Shown in pieces: positions 49,242 to 60,305 of a DNA stretch of 64,000 nucleotides. A program made the translations under genes and the position numbers. Position 1 is the stretch's first letter, and every line of letters begins with the position of its first letter. The DNA is from Lepidurus packardi. Its lineage: Eukaryota; Arthropoda; Branchiopoda; Notostraca; Triopsidae. The stretch is taken from positions 7,006,001-7,070,000 of the forward strand of contig JAKZAN010000007.1 of the NCBI GenBank assembly GCA_023053545.1. Direction: 5' to 3'. A model generated the notes under the pieces. That model was not told the DNA's origin and made no database searches. It saw only the letters and a program-made list of their open reading frames with translations.

Positions 49242-50427
49242 TCATAAAGATAACGACCGGATCATAAAGATAAAAGTATATGCCATTGCAACGCAGTACA
49301 AGTAACTATTCGGAATCAGTGCTACGTTGTCTCTTGCGTCCTTTTTTATGAAGTTTCTAATTGCGTCTACCAAGTCCGCCGCTACTTTCAGCTTCTGAGC
49401 GTCCATTTCTCTTCGATAACGGGCTTCTTCTTCAATTCTCGCATTTCTTTTTTCTTCACGCTCCTATACCGAATACAAAATTATTTAGTTCTACAACACT
49501 CGCGTCTAATTTAAGCATACCTTCAAAAAGTTATACTTTCTCTCTTCGATATTCTTTAAATCCTCCATACATTTCAATGCGCTTGCAGACTGCTCATTTC
49601 CGCTGTTAGGTTTTCTGGGCCTAGAAACGGATGGTGTATCAGCTGTATCTTCATCCTCCAAAGTGTTGAACGTATCAGGGTCCTTTGAAGCATCAGGTAC
49701 TCGTACCTCACGATGCAGGGAGTCCGACAAAGCCACTGGAGTAATCGAATGAGTTTCGCCTAAATGGAAATACTCTTGAATTTGTATTTATTTGCATTCG
49801 AGTTTTAAAAAGCTTACCTAGAAAAGCATGCAGTTCCTCATAGTACAGAGGAGGAGCGACGTGGCCATTGCCCGTTTGGTTCTTCGATTTGTCAACGAAA
49901 CCAGAGTACGTTGATTTCATCTTCCTCCACTGGGTGTACACTTTCTTCCACGCGTCAGGGTTCGGCAAGTTAACGCCTTCTTGGCGTAGTTGGTCCGCAA
50001 CACGACTCCAGAAGACCAGCCTGGACGTTTTTTTATCTTGCATCTCCGAACGTCGCTGTGAGAGAATTGCGATTAGCTTCAAACGGGCTTCGTGATCCTT
50101 AGCTCGGGCTTCTTTGCTCCGTTTGTTCATCCACAAATCTTCGTTTATTTCGTTTACTGCAGCTTGTGCTGGTTGTGGATCATTGTCTTCTGGTACGGTA
50201 GGGTAATTGCGGTTCAGAATATATTCGGGGATACATTCAATCGGAACACCGTAGAGTTGTGAGGTATCTGTATAAGGTAAAAGGCAAACATTTTCTTAGA
50301 AACTTTTTTGCTAAAAAAATGTTCAATACTTACCGTTGTCAAATGTGAAACTGAAAACATAATGGTCTTCATCGTGTTCAACTACAGTTCCTTTGTCACA
50401 AATTTCTTCAATGGTAAGATCATCCAT
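49242..50427 (-). CDS. Myb/SANT-like DNA-binding partner of the Harbinger nuclease
   Basis: Minus-strand exons 50427-50334, 50267-49818, 49759-49521 and 49463-49242 join in frame to 334 residues. Residues about 90-175 look like a trihelix Myb/SANT or MADF fold: aromatic residues punctuate the helices (FWSRVADQL, AWKKVYTQWRKMKSTY, YYEELHAFL). An acidic Ser/Thr/Pro linker follows, and then a charged coiled coil (ERKYNFLKEREEKRNARIEE). In Harbinger systems the second protein has this layout: it binds the terminal repeats and imports the nuclease. The last codons read through the gap to a stop at 49244-49242, next to the nuclease stop. The frame is open throughout, with introns of 57-66 nt. It could equally be a domesticated factor. 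Confidence 0.85.
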
Positions 50428-50913
50428 AGTGTAGTTATGTAGGCACAAGTTAAAAGACTAAATGTATTCACAGCAAAGATGGAATATATATATACAAGAA
50501 AGAGCGAAAGAAGAATTCGGATATACAAGGTTAAGGTCAAATTAAGGCTGTCCCTGTTCACATAAGTCAATTAGTCAAATCGAAACTTCCTTTCACACTT
50601 TTCTCTTGTATTTCCAAAAACAAGCTTTCATTAATTGACAAACAGTAATCGCACGAACGTCATTTTCTCTTCCATTTTCCCTTCACCCTTCAAATTTTCG
50701 CGCTAGTGAAACGGGGCACAGAACTGCGGCACAGCTTTTTAGCTGTTCCCTCGATTCGAAGCACAACTGGACGCACAGTCCAAGGCACAGTCGCTGGAAC
50801 AAGATTGCGCGGCACAAAAAGCACGCACAAAAACGCTGGAACAGCTTGTTCCTTGCACAATCGTGGCACAGCACAATTGAACCGTCGCTGGAAAAGGCTT
50901 TATGGTAACAGGG
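50428..50913. other. Right flank of the Harbinger-like pair with short repeated motifs
   Basis: About 50705-50910 is dense in GGCACA/GCACAA words (at least eight) and three CGCTGGAA words (50792, 50834, 50886), ending GGTAACAGGGCC at about 50913. Such crowded short motifs near an end are typical of subterminal repeats of DNA transposons, and the last bases read on the minus strand (GGCCCTGTTACC) would suit a Harbinger end. I found no matching sequence on the left side, so the boundary is tentative. Confidence 0.35.
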
Positions 50914-51058
50914 CCAATGTTAAGGTTTTAAGCCGACTTTCTCGGTCCCCATAGTACATTCAGTACACCATAGTATAAAGGTTACACAGTAGGATAGCAG
51001 GGCTATCTTCCAATGCTAAGGTTTTCCGACGACTTTCTCGATCCCCAGAGTAAATTCA
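50914..51058. repeat. Two 49-bp direct repeat copies
   Basis: 50914-50962 and 51010-51058 align without gaps at roughly 85% identity (both contain GACTTTCTCG and TAAGGTTTT). They are separated by 47 unrelated bases. Confidence 0.8.
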
Positions 51059-51449
51059 CGTAAAAAGCCAGAATATCAAAGGGAAAATACCCTAGAGTAC
51101 CCAAGAGAAAGGTCGATAGTCCCTGTTTTGTAATTGTTTTATTCTCTTCTCGAACCCTTTTTCTAGTCGATAGGAATGCCTTACCTAGCGGAGGCAGGAC
51201 AAGTCTGTGAAACCATCCCTCCTACGTTCCTTCGCCCCCGCACATCCTCTGAGTGTTCCAGACCGAGTGAGTGTTCCACCCGGGTCTTCCACAACAACGT
51301 AAATAACTGAATGACAACGTTAATTTGACTGGGGTTTAAAGTTTTAAGATTCGAGTCTTAAGCCTTTTCCATTCATGTCATTTATTAAAATAAATACTCG
51401 ACCAGCTTTGAGCGTTGGTTTTGTAAACACATAATATAATATCCACTAC
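51059..51449. other. Intergenic, 3' of cuticle copy 2
   Basis: No gene. The minus-strand polyadenylation hexamer of cuticle copy 2 lies at 51381-51386 (TTTATT on the plus strand). Confidence 0.55.
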
Positions 51450-52513
51450 TTAATATTTTTTAGTAGTGTACGTAGTGGTAGGATAAGATTCGTATGTGGG
51501 GCTTGTGGAATACACTTCTTTGGTGTAATCTCCTGCTGGGTACTTGGGTTGGTTGTAGGTCGATTGAGTGGCATAAGGAGCGGGGGCAGCTTTGTATGTG
51601 GGTTTGTAGTCGTTGGTTGGGTAGGATTCTGTAAACTGCTTACTCGGACTATACGTAGCGAGGTAGGCAGATTGGGGCTTGTAATTCTTTGATGGGTACT
51701 CTTCACTGTATTGCTTTGCGTGAGTATGTGCAGCGGGATAAGCAGACTGGGGCTTGTAGTCACTGGATGGGTAGGCTTCAGTGTTTTGCTTTGCGGGGTA
51801 TGCAGGTTTATTGTAAGCTAGTTGTTGGGACTTGCTGTACTGCTTGGTTGGGTACGCAGGCTTGTTATAGGCAGGTTGGGGGTTGTAGCTCGTAGACGGA
51901 ATTTCTGGGTACTTGGCTGGCGTGTACGGAGCGGGGCTTTGGTAGGATTGCTTGGCATTGTAGGCGGGGCTAGCGTACTCGCTTTGGTACTTGGGTTGAT
52001 TGTAGGCACTTCCAGAGTAAGGCTTGTTGTCGTAGTTAGCTTCTCCCTCGTATTTAACATCCGCAACGTAACCATATTCGTCGGCCTTGTAAGTTACGAT
52101 TTGGACGCGGGAGTCCGGGAGGAGAACGCGGTAAGAGCCAGTCACAATTTTACCATCGCTACCCTCTTGGTGGGCAAAGTCGTTGAAACTGGCTTGATCG
52201 TACACACTCCAGTCGAAATTGTATGGCATAGGCGCCTACATGTAAATCTGTATATTAAATACTGAATTTTCATTTGCGATTTTGATTTACATAATTTTCC
52301 TTGTTCTTTTCATAAGAGGCGGCCTGTGGATATTTCGGTTTGGGATAAGCGGGGTACGCTACTTCTTTGGCGATGACCACAGCCAAGAGACTTGCAACAA
52401 TGAAAATCTGAAGGACAAACACATGTTAAATGTTCCATTATTCTACATTGTGTTCGGTGAAATACTCATGTAACTGAGCAATGGTTAGTTAGAACACCTC
52501 CTCTTACCTGCAT
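51450..52513 (-). CDS. RR-type chitin-binding cuticle protein, copy 2
   Basis: A secreted exoskeleton protein. Minus-strand exons 52513-52508 (ATG CAG only), 52407-52291 and 52235-51450 give 302 residues. The 6-nt first coding exon followed by a signal peptide exon (IFIVASLLAVVIA) is the classic arthropod cuticle gene layout. The RR domain begins APMPYNFDW and continues SFNDFAHQEGSDG, TGSYRVLLPDSRVQIVTYKAD, GYVADVKYEGEA. The rest is Tyr/Pro/Lys-rich repeats (PAYPAKQ, SSDYKPQSAYPAA, KEYP-like). The RR domain is complete, unlike copy 1. TATAAA at 52579-52574 with TCAGTT about 33 bases on is a good core promoter. Gene structure, leader and 3' end resemble copy 1 closely, so they arose by tandem duplication. 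Confidence 0.94.
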
Positions 52514-52573
52514 GTTGTTGTAGGTGGAAAAGAAACTGATGAACTGATGCTTTTTCTGAAGCACCTCGGTGTA

Positions 52574-52579
52574 TTTATA
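52574..52579 (-). promoter_or_regulatory. TATA box of cuticle copy 2
   Basis: TATAAA on the minus strand, initiator TCAGTT near 52545, start codon at 52513. Confidence 0.75.
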
Positions 52580-53188
52580 CTGGTGAATGTATGGAAAGTT
52601 CCGAGCTGCTTGGTCAGATAACCCTAGGCCGGTACATAAATTCGAAACCCTTGAATTGTTATTCATATTTTCTGAGCGACGCAACAGTCGCAAGTCGACG
52701 CCTCTCCCGCAGGTGTGTTTTTCCTTCATGACAATTTCGCCCTTCACACACTTTCGGTCAGTTTCGGATGATTCTGCCTGACGTCTATATACCCCTGACA
52801 AGCATGCCATTCGACACATTCTGTGGTTTGCATTACTAGACAAAGGTATGGACTCTTAACAACTTTTTTTTAGATAAAATTGTTTCAGAGCCAGAGGTGG
52901 TATAAAGCCACACGGCCTTTCTATATATTTTTTGCCTAGTAAGATTTGCCGGAAAACAAAGAAGCCACTGCAACTTTCTTGTGACAAGATGTATAAAGCG
53001 ATGTGTAGCTCGAATCGAAGTAATAATCCCAAGTTTGAATAATTCAAACTGCGCGCCTCAGCATTGGTATCGATATTGGTAAAGTTCCTGGCACACGTCT
53101 GGTGTAACTTTCGCACGTTATGATCAAAACATGTTCCAACGTGTTTGAGCTGCATATGGTTATTCTGTGGAATCTACTCTAATTAGCC
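52580..53188. other. Divergent intergenic region, cuticle copy 2 / CIAO2B
   Basis: Nothing recognisable. A 99-codon minus-strand open frame (53155-52856) has no domain-like features. Confidence 0.5.
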
Positions 53189-53792
53189 ATGTCTATTGAG
53201 GAACAAGTTGAAAATATTAACCCCAAGCTATTTGGCAAAGTAGAACAGCGTATAATTACTGTGGAAGAGGAGGCTGAAGAGGTGACTGACATCATTGACG
53301 AACGAGAAATTTTCGGTAAGTGATCACGTTTTATCATTACTACAAAAGAAGGTATGGGCTATTTAAAAATTGCACTTTTAACTGGAATGTAGATATTATT
53401 CGTAATATTAATGACCCTGAACATCCATTAAGTCTGGAGGAGTTGAACGTGGTTGAGCTTTCCAAAGTCAAAGTAAAGAAATTAACTGAAATTAATTACA
53501 AAGTAATCCTCATATACCCAAGGTCAACACTGCTGACAGTTCTGTGCTGATTGAGTATACGCCAACCATTCCCCATTGCTCCATGGCCACCATAATTGGC
53601 TTATCTATCCGGGTTTGTCTCCTGAGATCCCTTCCATCAAGACTGAAAGTAGATGTTCAAATTGCGCCTGGGACCCATGCCTCTGAATCAGCAATCAATA
53701 AACAGTTAGCTGACAAAGAACGCGTGGCAGCAGCGCTTGAGAATAATAACTTGCTTGAACTTGTAAATCAGTGTCTGAATTCGCGGTCTTAA
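53189..53792 (+). CDS. CIAO2B: MIP18-family Fe-S assembly protein (CIAO2B/galla-2)
   Basis: CIAO2B is part of the CIA targeting complex that hands 4Fe-4S clusters to cytosolic and nuclear enzymes. Exons 53189-53315, 53393-53472 and 53523-53792 give 158 residues (human 163). Family blocks are [20 protein letters not shown]-like (exon 2), [18 protein letters not shown] with the conserved Cys, [52 protein letters not shown] and the end SRS. Introns are 77 and 50 nt. The close match to human CIAO2B, including the C-terminus, separates it from CIAO2A. Confidence 0.96.
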
Positions 53793-55730
53793 ATTAGTCC
53801 TGTTAATTTTGTAAATGCGGAGACGAATTACATTTGTTTAAAAAATTAACTACAGTTAATTCGAGGCCTTTAATGTAAAGGAAGTGAAAGCATATAAGAA
53901 TTGAAACCACGAATCGCATATAGGAATCCACTTCCAAGTTTAGACCACACTACATGGGTTTACCTATATACCGTGTTCTACACCGTAGATATTACAAAGC
54001 CCCCGGAGCGTCGCAGTTTATAAATAAATAGGCGGTACAGTGCTATGAAGCCGATGGTAGGAGCAAGGTTAAACCAGGTCAACACGGGAACTGTTGTGAA
54101 AGATCAACAACAGAGCCCCGGATTCAGTTCCCCCGCCATGAATCCTAGCCACAAAGCAGTGGCCGTTAGGGCTCTACTCCCAGCTGCTTGGAACAAGCCT
54201 TCTTGTTCGACACGTTTTTACATTCTCCAGCGCTTGTTGGAACTCCCTAGTTCGTGGGAATATTGGCCCCTATTTTGTCAAGTCTGGATACCTGACGCGT
54301 CATAAGAGCTAAGCTTTACTCGAGCAACTCGTTTTGTTTCCTGAGACGCGTCTTGTGTGCGTGACAGAGATGAGGACATTGAATTACAGGTAGGTGGTTT
54401 TAGCATTACTAACGTGATCTTGCTACGGAAGGGGCGGAGACCAAGCATAAAATACAGTGTAAAAGAAAACCTTCGTAGCCATGCGTTAAACTTGCTATCC
54501 TTGATTTATAGCTTACAATTCTACTACAGTCAGTGCCCCAGTGTTTACATATAGGGATCTGTGTTGCTTATAATAGCTTATATGTAGTGCAATTATTTCA
54601 AAAATAAGTATAACCGGCATGGTAAGGAGGAGAAGCATTGCAAGTTTGCGAGATCATATCAATGCGTTTTCTTTACAAAGCTGTATTGCTCATGCCAGAA
54701 AGTTCGCATTATTTTTCTTCCTATGACTGATTTTATAGGTTATCATTAAAACTCATAGTACTCCTTTTGAAATTATACCGGTGTGCATAAACTGTGGAAG
54801 TCCCCTAATGAGTGCAGTTTTCCTCTAAGGAAGACAAGATCATTAATTTCCTTAAAATTGTGGATTATTCACACAGGAAGTCTCGACTTTAGTTTTTTTT
54901 TACCACAAAATGATAAAGGGTAAAATATCCTTTGAAAGGACCCTTTATCATTTTGTGGTAAAAAGAAGATCAAATCTTTGCTTTAAACCTAAATATAAAC
55001 CATCTTTTCTGTAGTATTTTTTCTTACTGTTTTTTGTTTGTTTTAGTATTTCGAGTTTTTTCCTGTCTTACCTTGGGGATAGACTCTTGAACCTGAACCA
55101 AGTACAAAAAGAGGTATCACGTGGTATCCCCTGCATAGTGTAGCGTTCTTGTTTTTGGCCAGTTTCTCATGGTACGCCGACTGGGAAAGAACAATTTTAC
55201 TCCGCGGGTGCTTAGTAACCTTGATCTACGCCTTGGTTTAAGTCATGTGGTATGTGAGAGGAAAACGGAGTTTTGATAAATCATAATTTTTCAGAAGCTA
55301 CTTGGAGTTCATGAAAAGATAACGTAGTTTTAGTTTTCTGCGATTCAATTGATGTATTGATTGGGTAGGAGGAAAGGAGCACAGGGTGACAACCTTAAAG
55401 TTAAAGTGCATCTGCGGCATAACAGCCGTAGACTAGAAGTCCCAGTCTGTTACCATAACGAAGTCATTCTAATTGTCATAGTTTTGATGTGATTTACTAG
55501 ATTAAGCATGCCTCATTCTCGATTCGAGACTGCGCGTGGCATTGACTTCATTTTTTATCCCCTCACGGTTTCTGTATTGTTTGACCCTCCTGTTGCTATA
55601 TCAAGACGTTCGTGCATCTTGGGTGTGAAAAATTAACTCGACTTACTGCTGTGTTCATGATCGTTGCAATTATTGGTGTTCATTTTTCCTTATCTTTAGG
55701 TGGGAGATACCGAAGTACTAAGTTGACGTC
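53793..55730. other. Intergenic region with a perfect hairpin
   Basis: About 1.9 kb without a supported gene. It contains the inverted repeat at 54897-54964. Short open frames (for example 54045-54305) lack domain features. Confidence 0.5.
54897..54964. repeat. Perfect 25-bp hairpin
   Basis: 54897-54921 is the exact reverse complement of 54940-54964. The 18-base loop itself contains the small palindrome CCTTTGAAAGG. The whole is 68 bases long. It could be a miRNA-like or hairpin RNA precursor, a miniature transposon relic, or a chance expansion of a palindrome. Confidence 0.9.
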
Positions 55731-57626
55731 ATGGGATTTGGACTTCGAAAGTTATACCACGTTTGGGGATGGGCGTTTCGAATGGGTGGGGAGTTAGCGT
55801 CTCCCACAGCCTTAAACCACGCTGATGCTGCCTCGACGTCAGACCCAGGTTTCATTTCGGATTCAGCAGGAACGCCTACTGCCAACGCGATGCCTCCTTC
55901 TGTCGTGCGGTCGCGTATGCTTCTCTTTTTCGTGATAATTGTCCTCGCAACGTTTGCCGTGCAAATGGTGCTGTGGGATCGAGTCACTCCTTCTGCCACC
56001 TCTTCTGACTCCTTACATATTCCACACCACCGAGATACTGCCAGTTCAGAAGAAACGCAACACCATATAGGGATCAGGCCAGGACCCCAATCTCCAGACT
56101 TGGCACAAGATTTGAGACAAAACCTAATTCAGGATCCCGGCCTGCGTGGTGTAGCTCCTCTTGCCAAATCGAATAATCAAGCTGCAGAGAACAAAAAAGC
56201 GTGGAATGGTGTAGAACGAGAGTTTGAAGCGGAATCGGGCTTGAAAAATCGCAAGGTTTTGCTAAGCGATCCCGAAACGGCTCCCGCCTTGGCTTATGCA
56301 GGAACAGGGCTGTTAAACGTCCCGGATTTCCGGTTTCTCATGCTCCAAAAAGGCCGTTGTCCAACGTCGACTTTTCCTTTCGCTGTTGTTGTGCATTCCG
56401 CACCTGAAAATTGGGAACGGAGAATGGCCATTCGACAAACCTGGGGTCAGAACCAGACTTTTCAAGCCATCCTAGACAGCTATGTGCAGTTTGGTAAACC
56501 GTCCGTCCCTTCTGTCACGAACTTAACTTTGTCTACCAGCACCCCGAATTTGGAGCGACCGTCTTGGCACCAAATTCAGATCCCTTTTGTCTTTTTAGTG
56601 GGTACAACCGCCAATACGACTTTGCAAACCCAGCTCGAAGAAGAGTTTTTCCAATACGGAGGTGATTTAGTCCAAGGCTCCTTCGTCGACGCCTATCGTA
56701 ACTTGACGTACAAACATGTAATGGGGCTATTATGGACCACTCAACATTGCGCCCAGGCTAGTTTTATTTTAAAAACAGACGATGATGTGTTCGTAAACCT
56801 TCCTTTGCTCATGCACATGTACGTGACATCGGTGGACAGTCAACCTTTGCTCAAGAATCTCCTGATTGACCCAACGTCGCCGACATCACCGGGGAGCAAA
56901 GAAGAGACAAATTGGAACAGTTTATGGAATTTTTTTGCTGCCGACCCCCAAGCCATGCCGTCGAGTTCAACCACAGCTTCTCCGTCTTCAGAAGCACCTG
57001 CCAGTCTTAACGACGAGTATTTAATTCTCTGTGATGTAGTCATTAACGGCCGAGTCGTCCGATCGTACCGATCCAAATGGCGAGCGAGCAAGAAGGAGTT
57101 CAAGGATCGAAAGTACCCGCCCTACTGTAACGGCTGGGCGATATTGTACTCCCAGAAGACTGTTGCCCGTCTACTGCAAGAAAGTCGTGACGTCAGGACA
57201 TATTTCTTTGTAGACGATGTATTCGTCACGGGCTTACTTGCACAGCAAGCCCAGATTACACCGCAGCAAATTGAACCCAGTTTTTTCATGTCAGACAAGC
57301 AAATGCAACGCATAAGCAAAGTTCTCACTCAGTTGAAAAAAAATGCTGGGCCGGAAGGGGCCCAAACGCAGCAGGAGGTCCGGTTTGACAAACACAGTGA
57401 TATGAAGAAATCTAAAGAGAAAGAGAAGAAGAAGAAAAAAAAGACGAAGAGCCAGATTGGGATGGAAATTGACATGGAAAACTTGGATGAAGCAAAATGG
57501 GAAAAGGATCCAAACCATGTTTTGCGGGTTCAGGAAAAGCTCTTTGGACCACCGCAGTTAACTAACATTCAGGTGCGGCAGTTATGGGATTGGTACCGCT
57601 TTGTGTCTTTCATTAGTCGAGTGTAA
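55731..57626 (+). CDS. Beta-1,3-galactosyltransferase-like (GT31), single exon
   Basis: A Golgi type II enzyme that transfers a sugar from a UDP donor in beta-1,3 linkage onto glycans. It is 631 residues in one exon. A cytosolic tail of about 60 residues precedes the membrane anchor (about 63-82, MLLFFVIIVLATFAVQMVLW). A variable stem reaches about residue 210. The GT31 catalytic part has VVHSAPENWERRMAIRQTWG, DAYRNLTYKHVMGL, the donor-binding DDD (LKTDDDVFVN, 350-352), YPPYCNGWAILYS and FFVDDVFVTGLLA (about 493-505). A Lys-rich insert (about 563-572) sits in the C-terminal part, which is longer than usual. The family usually has 320-420 residues; the stem, an insert after the DDD motif and the tail explain the excess. 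The start is the first Met of the frame. Met 18 and Met 54 would also precede the anchor. Acceptor specificity cannot be told. Confidence 0.92.
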   Translation: MGFGLRKLYHVWGWAFRMGGELASPTALNHADAASTSDPGFISDSAGTPTANAMPPSVVRSRMLLFFVIIVLATFAVQMVLWDRVTPSATSSDSLHIPHHRDTASSEETQHHIGIRPGPQSPDLAQDLRQNLIQDPGLRGVAPLAKSNNQAAENKKAWNGVEREFEAESGLKNRKVLLSDPETAPALAYAGTGLLNVPDFRFLMLQKGRCPTSTFPFAVVVHSAPENWERRMAIRQTWGQNQTFQAILDSYVQFGKPSVPSVTNLTLSTSTPNLERPSWHQIQIPFVFLVGTTANTTLQTQLEEEFFQYGGDLVQGSFVDAYRNLTYKHVMGLLWTTQHCAQASFILKTDDDVFVNLPLLMHMYVTSVDSQPLLKNLLIDPTSPTSPGSKEETNWNSLWNFFAADPQAMPSSSTTASPSSEAPASLNDEYLILCDVVINGRVVRSYRSKWRASKKEFKDRKYPPYCNGWAILYSQKTVARLLQESRDVRTYFFVDDVFVTGLLAQQAQITPQQIEPSFFMSDKQMQRISKVLTQLKKNAGPEGAQTQQEVRFDKHSDMKKSKEKEKKKKKKTKSQIGMEIDMENLDEAKWEKDPNHVLRVQEKLFGPPQLTNIQVRQLWDWYRFVSFISRV

Positions 57627-60305
57627 TGAGAAAAGGCTGCTAGTGATTCTAGATGCACTTTTTCACCAAAGAAAATTTTATTTTTGCTGGAATTCTACAA
57701 GGGGTAAAAGAAAGACATAAGTGAAGATGTTGACGTTAAGGTTGTTTTGCATAAACCTACAATGGTTGTTCCGGGACAAAACAGGCGGAAGGGAGTGATA
57801 ACAATTTGGTATAATGATGGACATGCCTTGTTTTCCTTGCCTTGAGAATGCTGGTATACTGTTTTTCAATTACAGGGATATGATGTTATTATGAATGATT
57901 TTGTTTTTCGCAAATTAGCCCGGCTTTTCGTTGTTGGTGTTCAATACAGAAAGTGCTAAAAAGGAAAACACAAAGTATAGTTTCCATGACCTGAAATAGA
58001 GCAGAAAGAGCAGTTGTGAAGAGTAAGTCCCGCTCATTTCTCACTAGGAAGTTGCCGTTAGGAGGAGCCTAAATAACCTATGGAAAACAGGGTAGTTAGC
58101 TAAACTGCTCCTATCGGGAGATTCATTAATCATCCGAAACGACTACTATGAGGTGGAACCGCCATATAATAAGAACGCAAAGGAAGGCCTGAGTTATATC
58201 CAAGTTCACACGCTTTGCGTGATGTCCTCTATTACACGCCAGAAAAGAATCGTTCAATGTATATAATCCATTTCGGTAATACCTGTATCTTTTTATATAA
58301 ACTCTTTCGCGATTATGTTATTGATGTGTATTTTGGTGAAGCGTGTGGTTCCGAAAGGTTTAGGTGCCATAGTAAAGTTACGGGACAGCCTGAGGGCCGT
58401 TCGGTTTGCACGTTCTTCAAGGAAACATTCCTTCGTGGGTTATTGCATAGACCGTCCAAGACCGCTGAGGTAGTTCTCTTTTATTTTCTTGCCAGTTACC
58501 TGTATCTGAAGCTGGACTGACTTTCATTTCGCTTGTGGCAGTGCAGCTTGTGGCATTCTAGCAGCTCAACTCTTAAAACTTCCCGAAACGCGAGTCATCT
58601 TACCCTTAAAGAAACGTGGTCCTATTCAGCTTCGCAACAGTGCATTACGCAGCGTGGTAGCGCAAGTTTCGTGCGTGCGAGTTTTTCTGAAACCTACATT
58701 TTGGATACATACCATATGCGTTAAGAGGTAAGTGAATATTCATGTTCATGTTTATGCAAAAGCGGTCCTCACATATGCACGATTTTCGTATTGCGATCTT
58801 CATCTATAAAAGACTAATGAATCCGCATTGTAAATTTGAAGACTTCACGACCCCTGAGTTAGCCTTGATGTCATCTTTATATTTTTTCAATTCTTATTTT
58901 TTGCTGCACAACGTCATAGAGAACATTAACATTCACCCCACCTCATGAAACAACTCGAAGTTTCCGAGAAATGCCTGTTGAGGAGCAAATAAATCGTTTT
59001 ATTGGACTTGGATACCTCGGTGTCTGGGTCCATTTAGCTCTTCTATTTTCGTTCCACCGTCTGTCGGTATGTAACCTGTAGCTTTTACGCAACAGGTGCA
59101 GCATAGATTGCTTTGTGTTTTGTGAAATAAGCGTATGAGTCCAGTGAGTTGAAGGAATATAAGGAAAGTGCAACGTTAGGGTTCGGTCTTTAATAGCTGG
59201 CTATTAGTTCACGGAGTAGTGCGTCATTTCTTGTGTCGATTTCATAGAAGACTAGAGGGAGGCCTGCAAATACATAACAAAGCAGGCTATATAGCCTACA
59301 CTTCAGCGATCATGCAAACTAACAGACAAGCTACGTATACTTGGCGTTAAATTCCATTAGTGGTTCACTTCATACGGAAAGGAAAAACACCCTTGATTAA
59401 GCGTTCTGAGGACCATTAAATATAGGGTTTGGTCAAATATCTCTTCCTTGGGTTCAGTACGCATGCACGCGTGCCTATTGTCTCCCACAGACGCGAATCT
59501 TGCATGACAATTAATCCAAAGTCGGTTCAAGCTACTAGGATCCGGAAACGCATCGTCTTTTTTTTATAGGGAATAAAAAAAACTTTATCTCTGCCTGATA
59601 AACCCTTTGATGTTTTTTTGTTAAGCACGTACCGTTATCCCATCAAATTTAACTAAAACTGAATTGAACTAGCCCAGCACGCAAGCTAATTACACAGGGT
59701 AAAGTAGAAGTTCAAAAAAATAAGAAATATAACTGTGATTAGGTGACACACTTTGCTTAGATATGTGTGTCGTAGGCTGTTGTACAGTAGGACGCCGAGG
59801 TTTTCTCTCTGCATGTGTAATTAGCCATATCATTCGCATCCTTGTCAGCGGAAAGGTTAGGAGAGACTTGTTCAACTGGTGTCTTGCCTAGAGGTGAAAC
59901 CTACGTCGGGTTTGAATTGAGATTGGGCATTTTCCCTTTTCTTAGCCTTATCCGTCCTGTTCGTGGCCTACTAACCAACTAAGGATTCGCTCTGTGGAGC
60001 GTCTAGTGGGGTTTTGCATTCCCACAAGGGGAACCAAGCTTTAAGTAACTTGTTAAAGAACGAAGCTACAGAACGCACTCCTGAGAACATACTCCTGAGA
60101 GTTACTTCCCGGATCCTAATTACCACTCGTTCTGATTTCTTACACATTGAAATCATTACACATTATATTGCGAATCAAATTAAAGCAGTAGCATATGTTG
60201 CCTACTGTGTGTGTATAGTAACTTAATGTATAGTAGTTTAATACAAGCGTTGAAGTCAAGATTTCTCGTGCATTTATAGAAAGGGTTTCCGAAACTGGAA
60301 TCGGA
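57627..60305. other. Intergenic region
   Basis: About 2.7 kb between the galactosyltransferase and the calpain. No supported gene, RNA or repeat. Open frames near 58.2-58.9 kb are short and featureless. A small palindrome (AGGCTATATAGCCT) lies near 59284. Confidence 0.5.

Noticed and set aside
58215-58948. Three adjacent plus-strand open frames
   Set aside because: They cannot be spliced into a convincing protein and show no motif or codon pattern.
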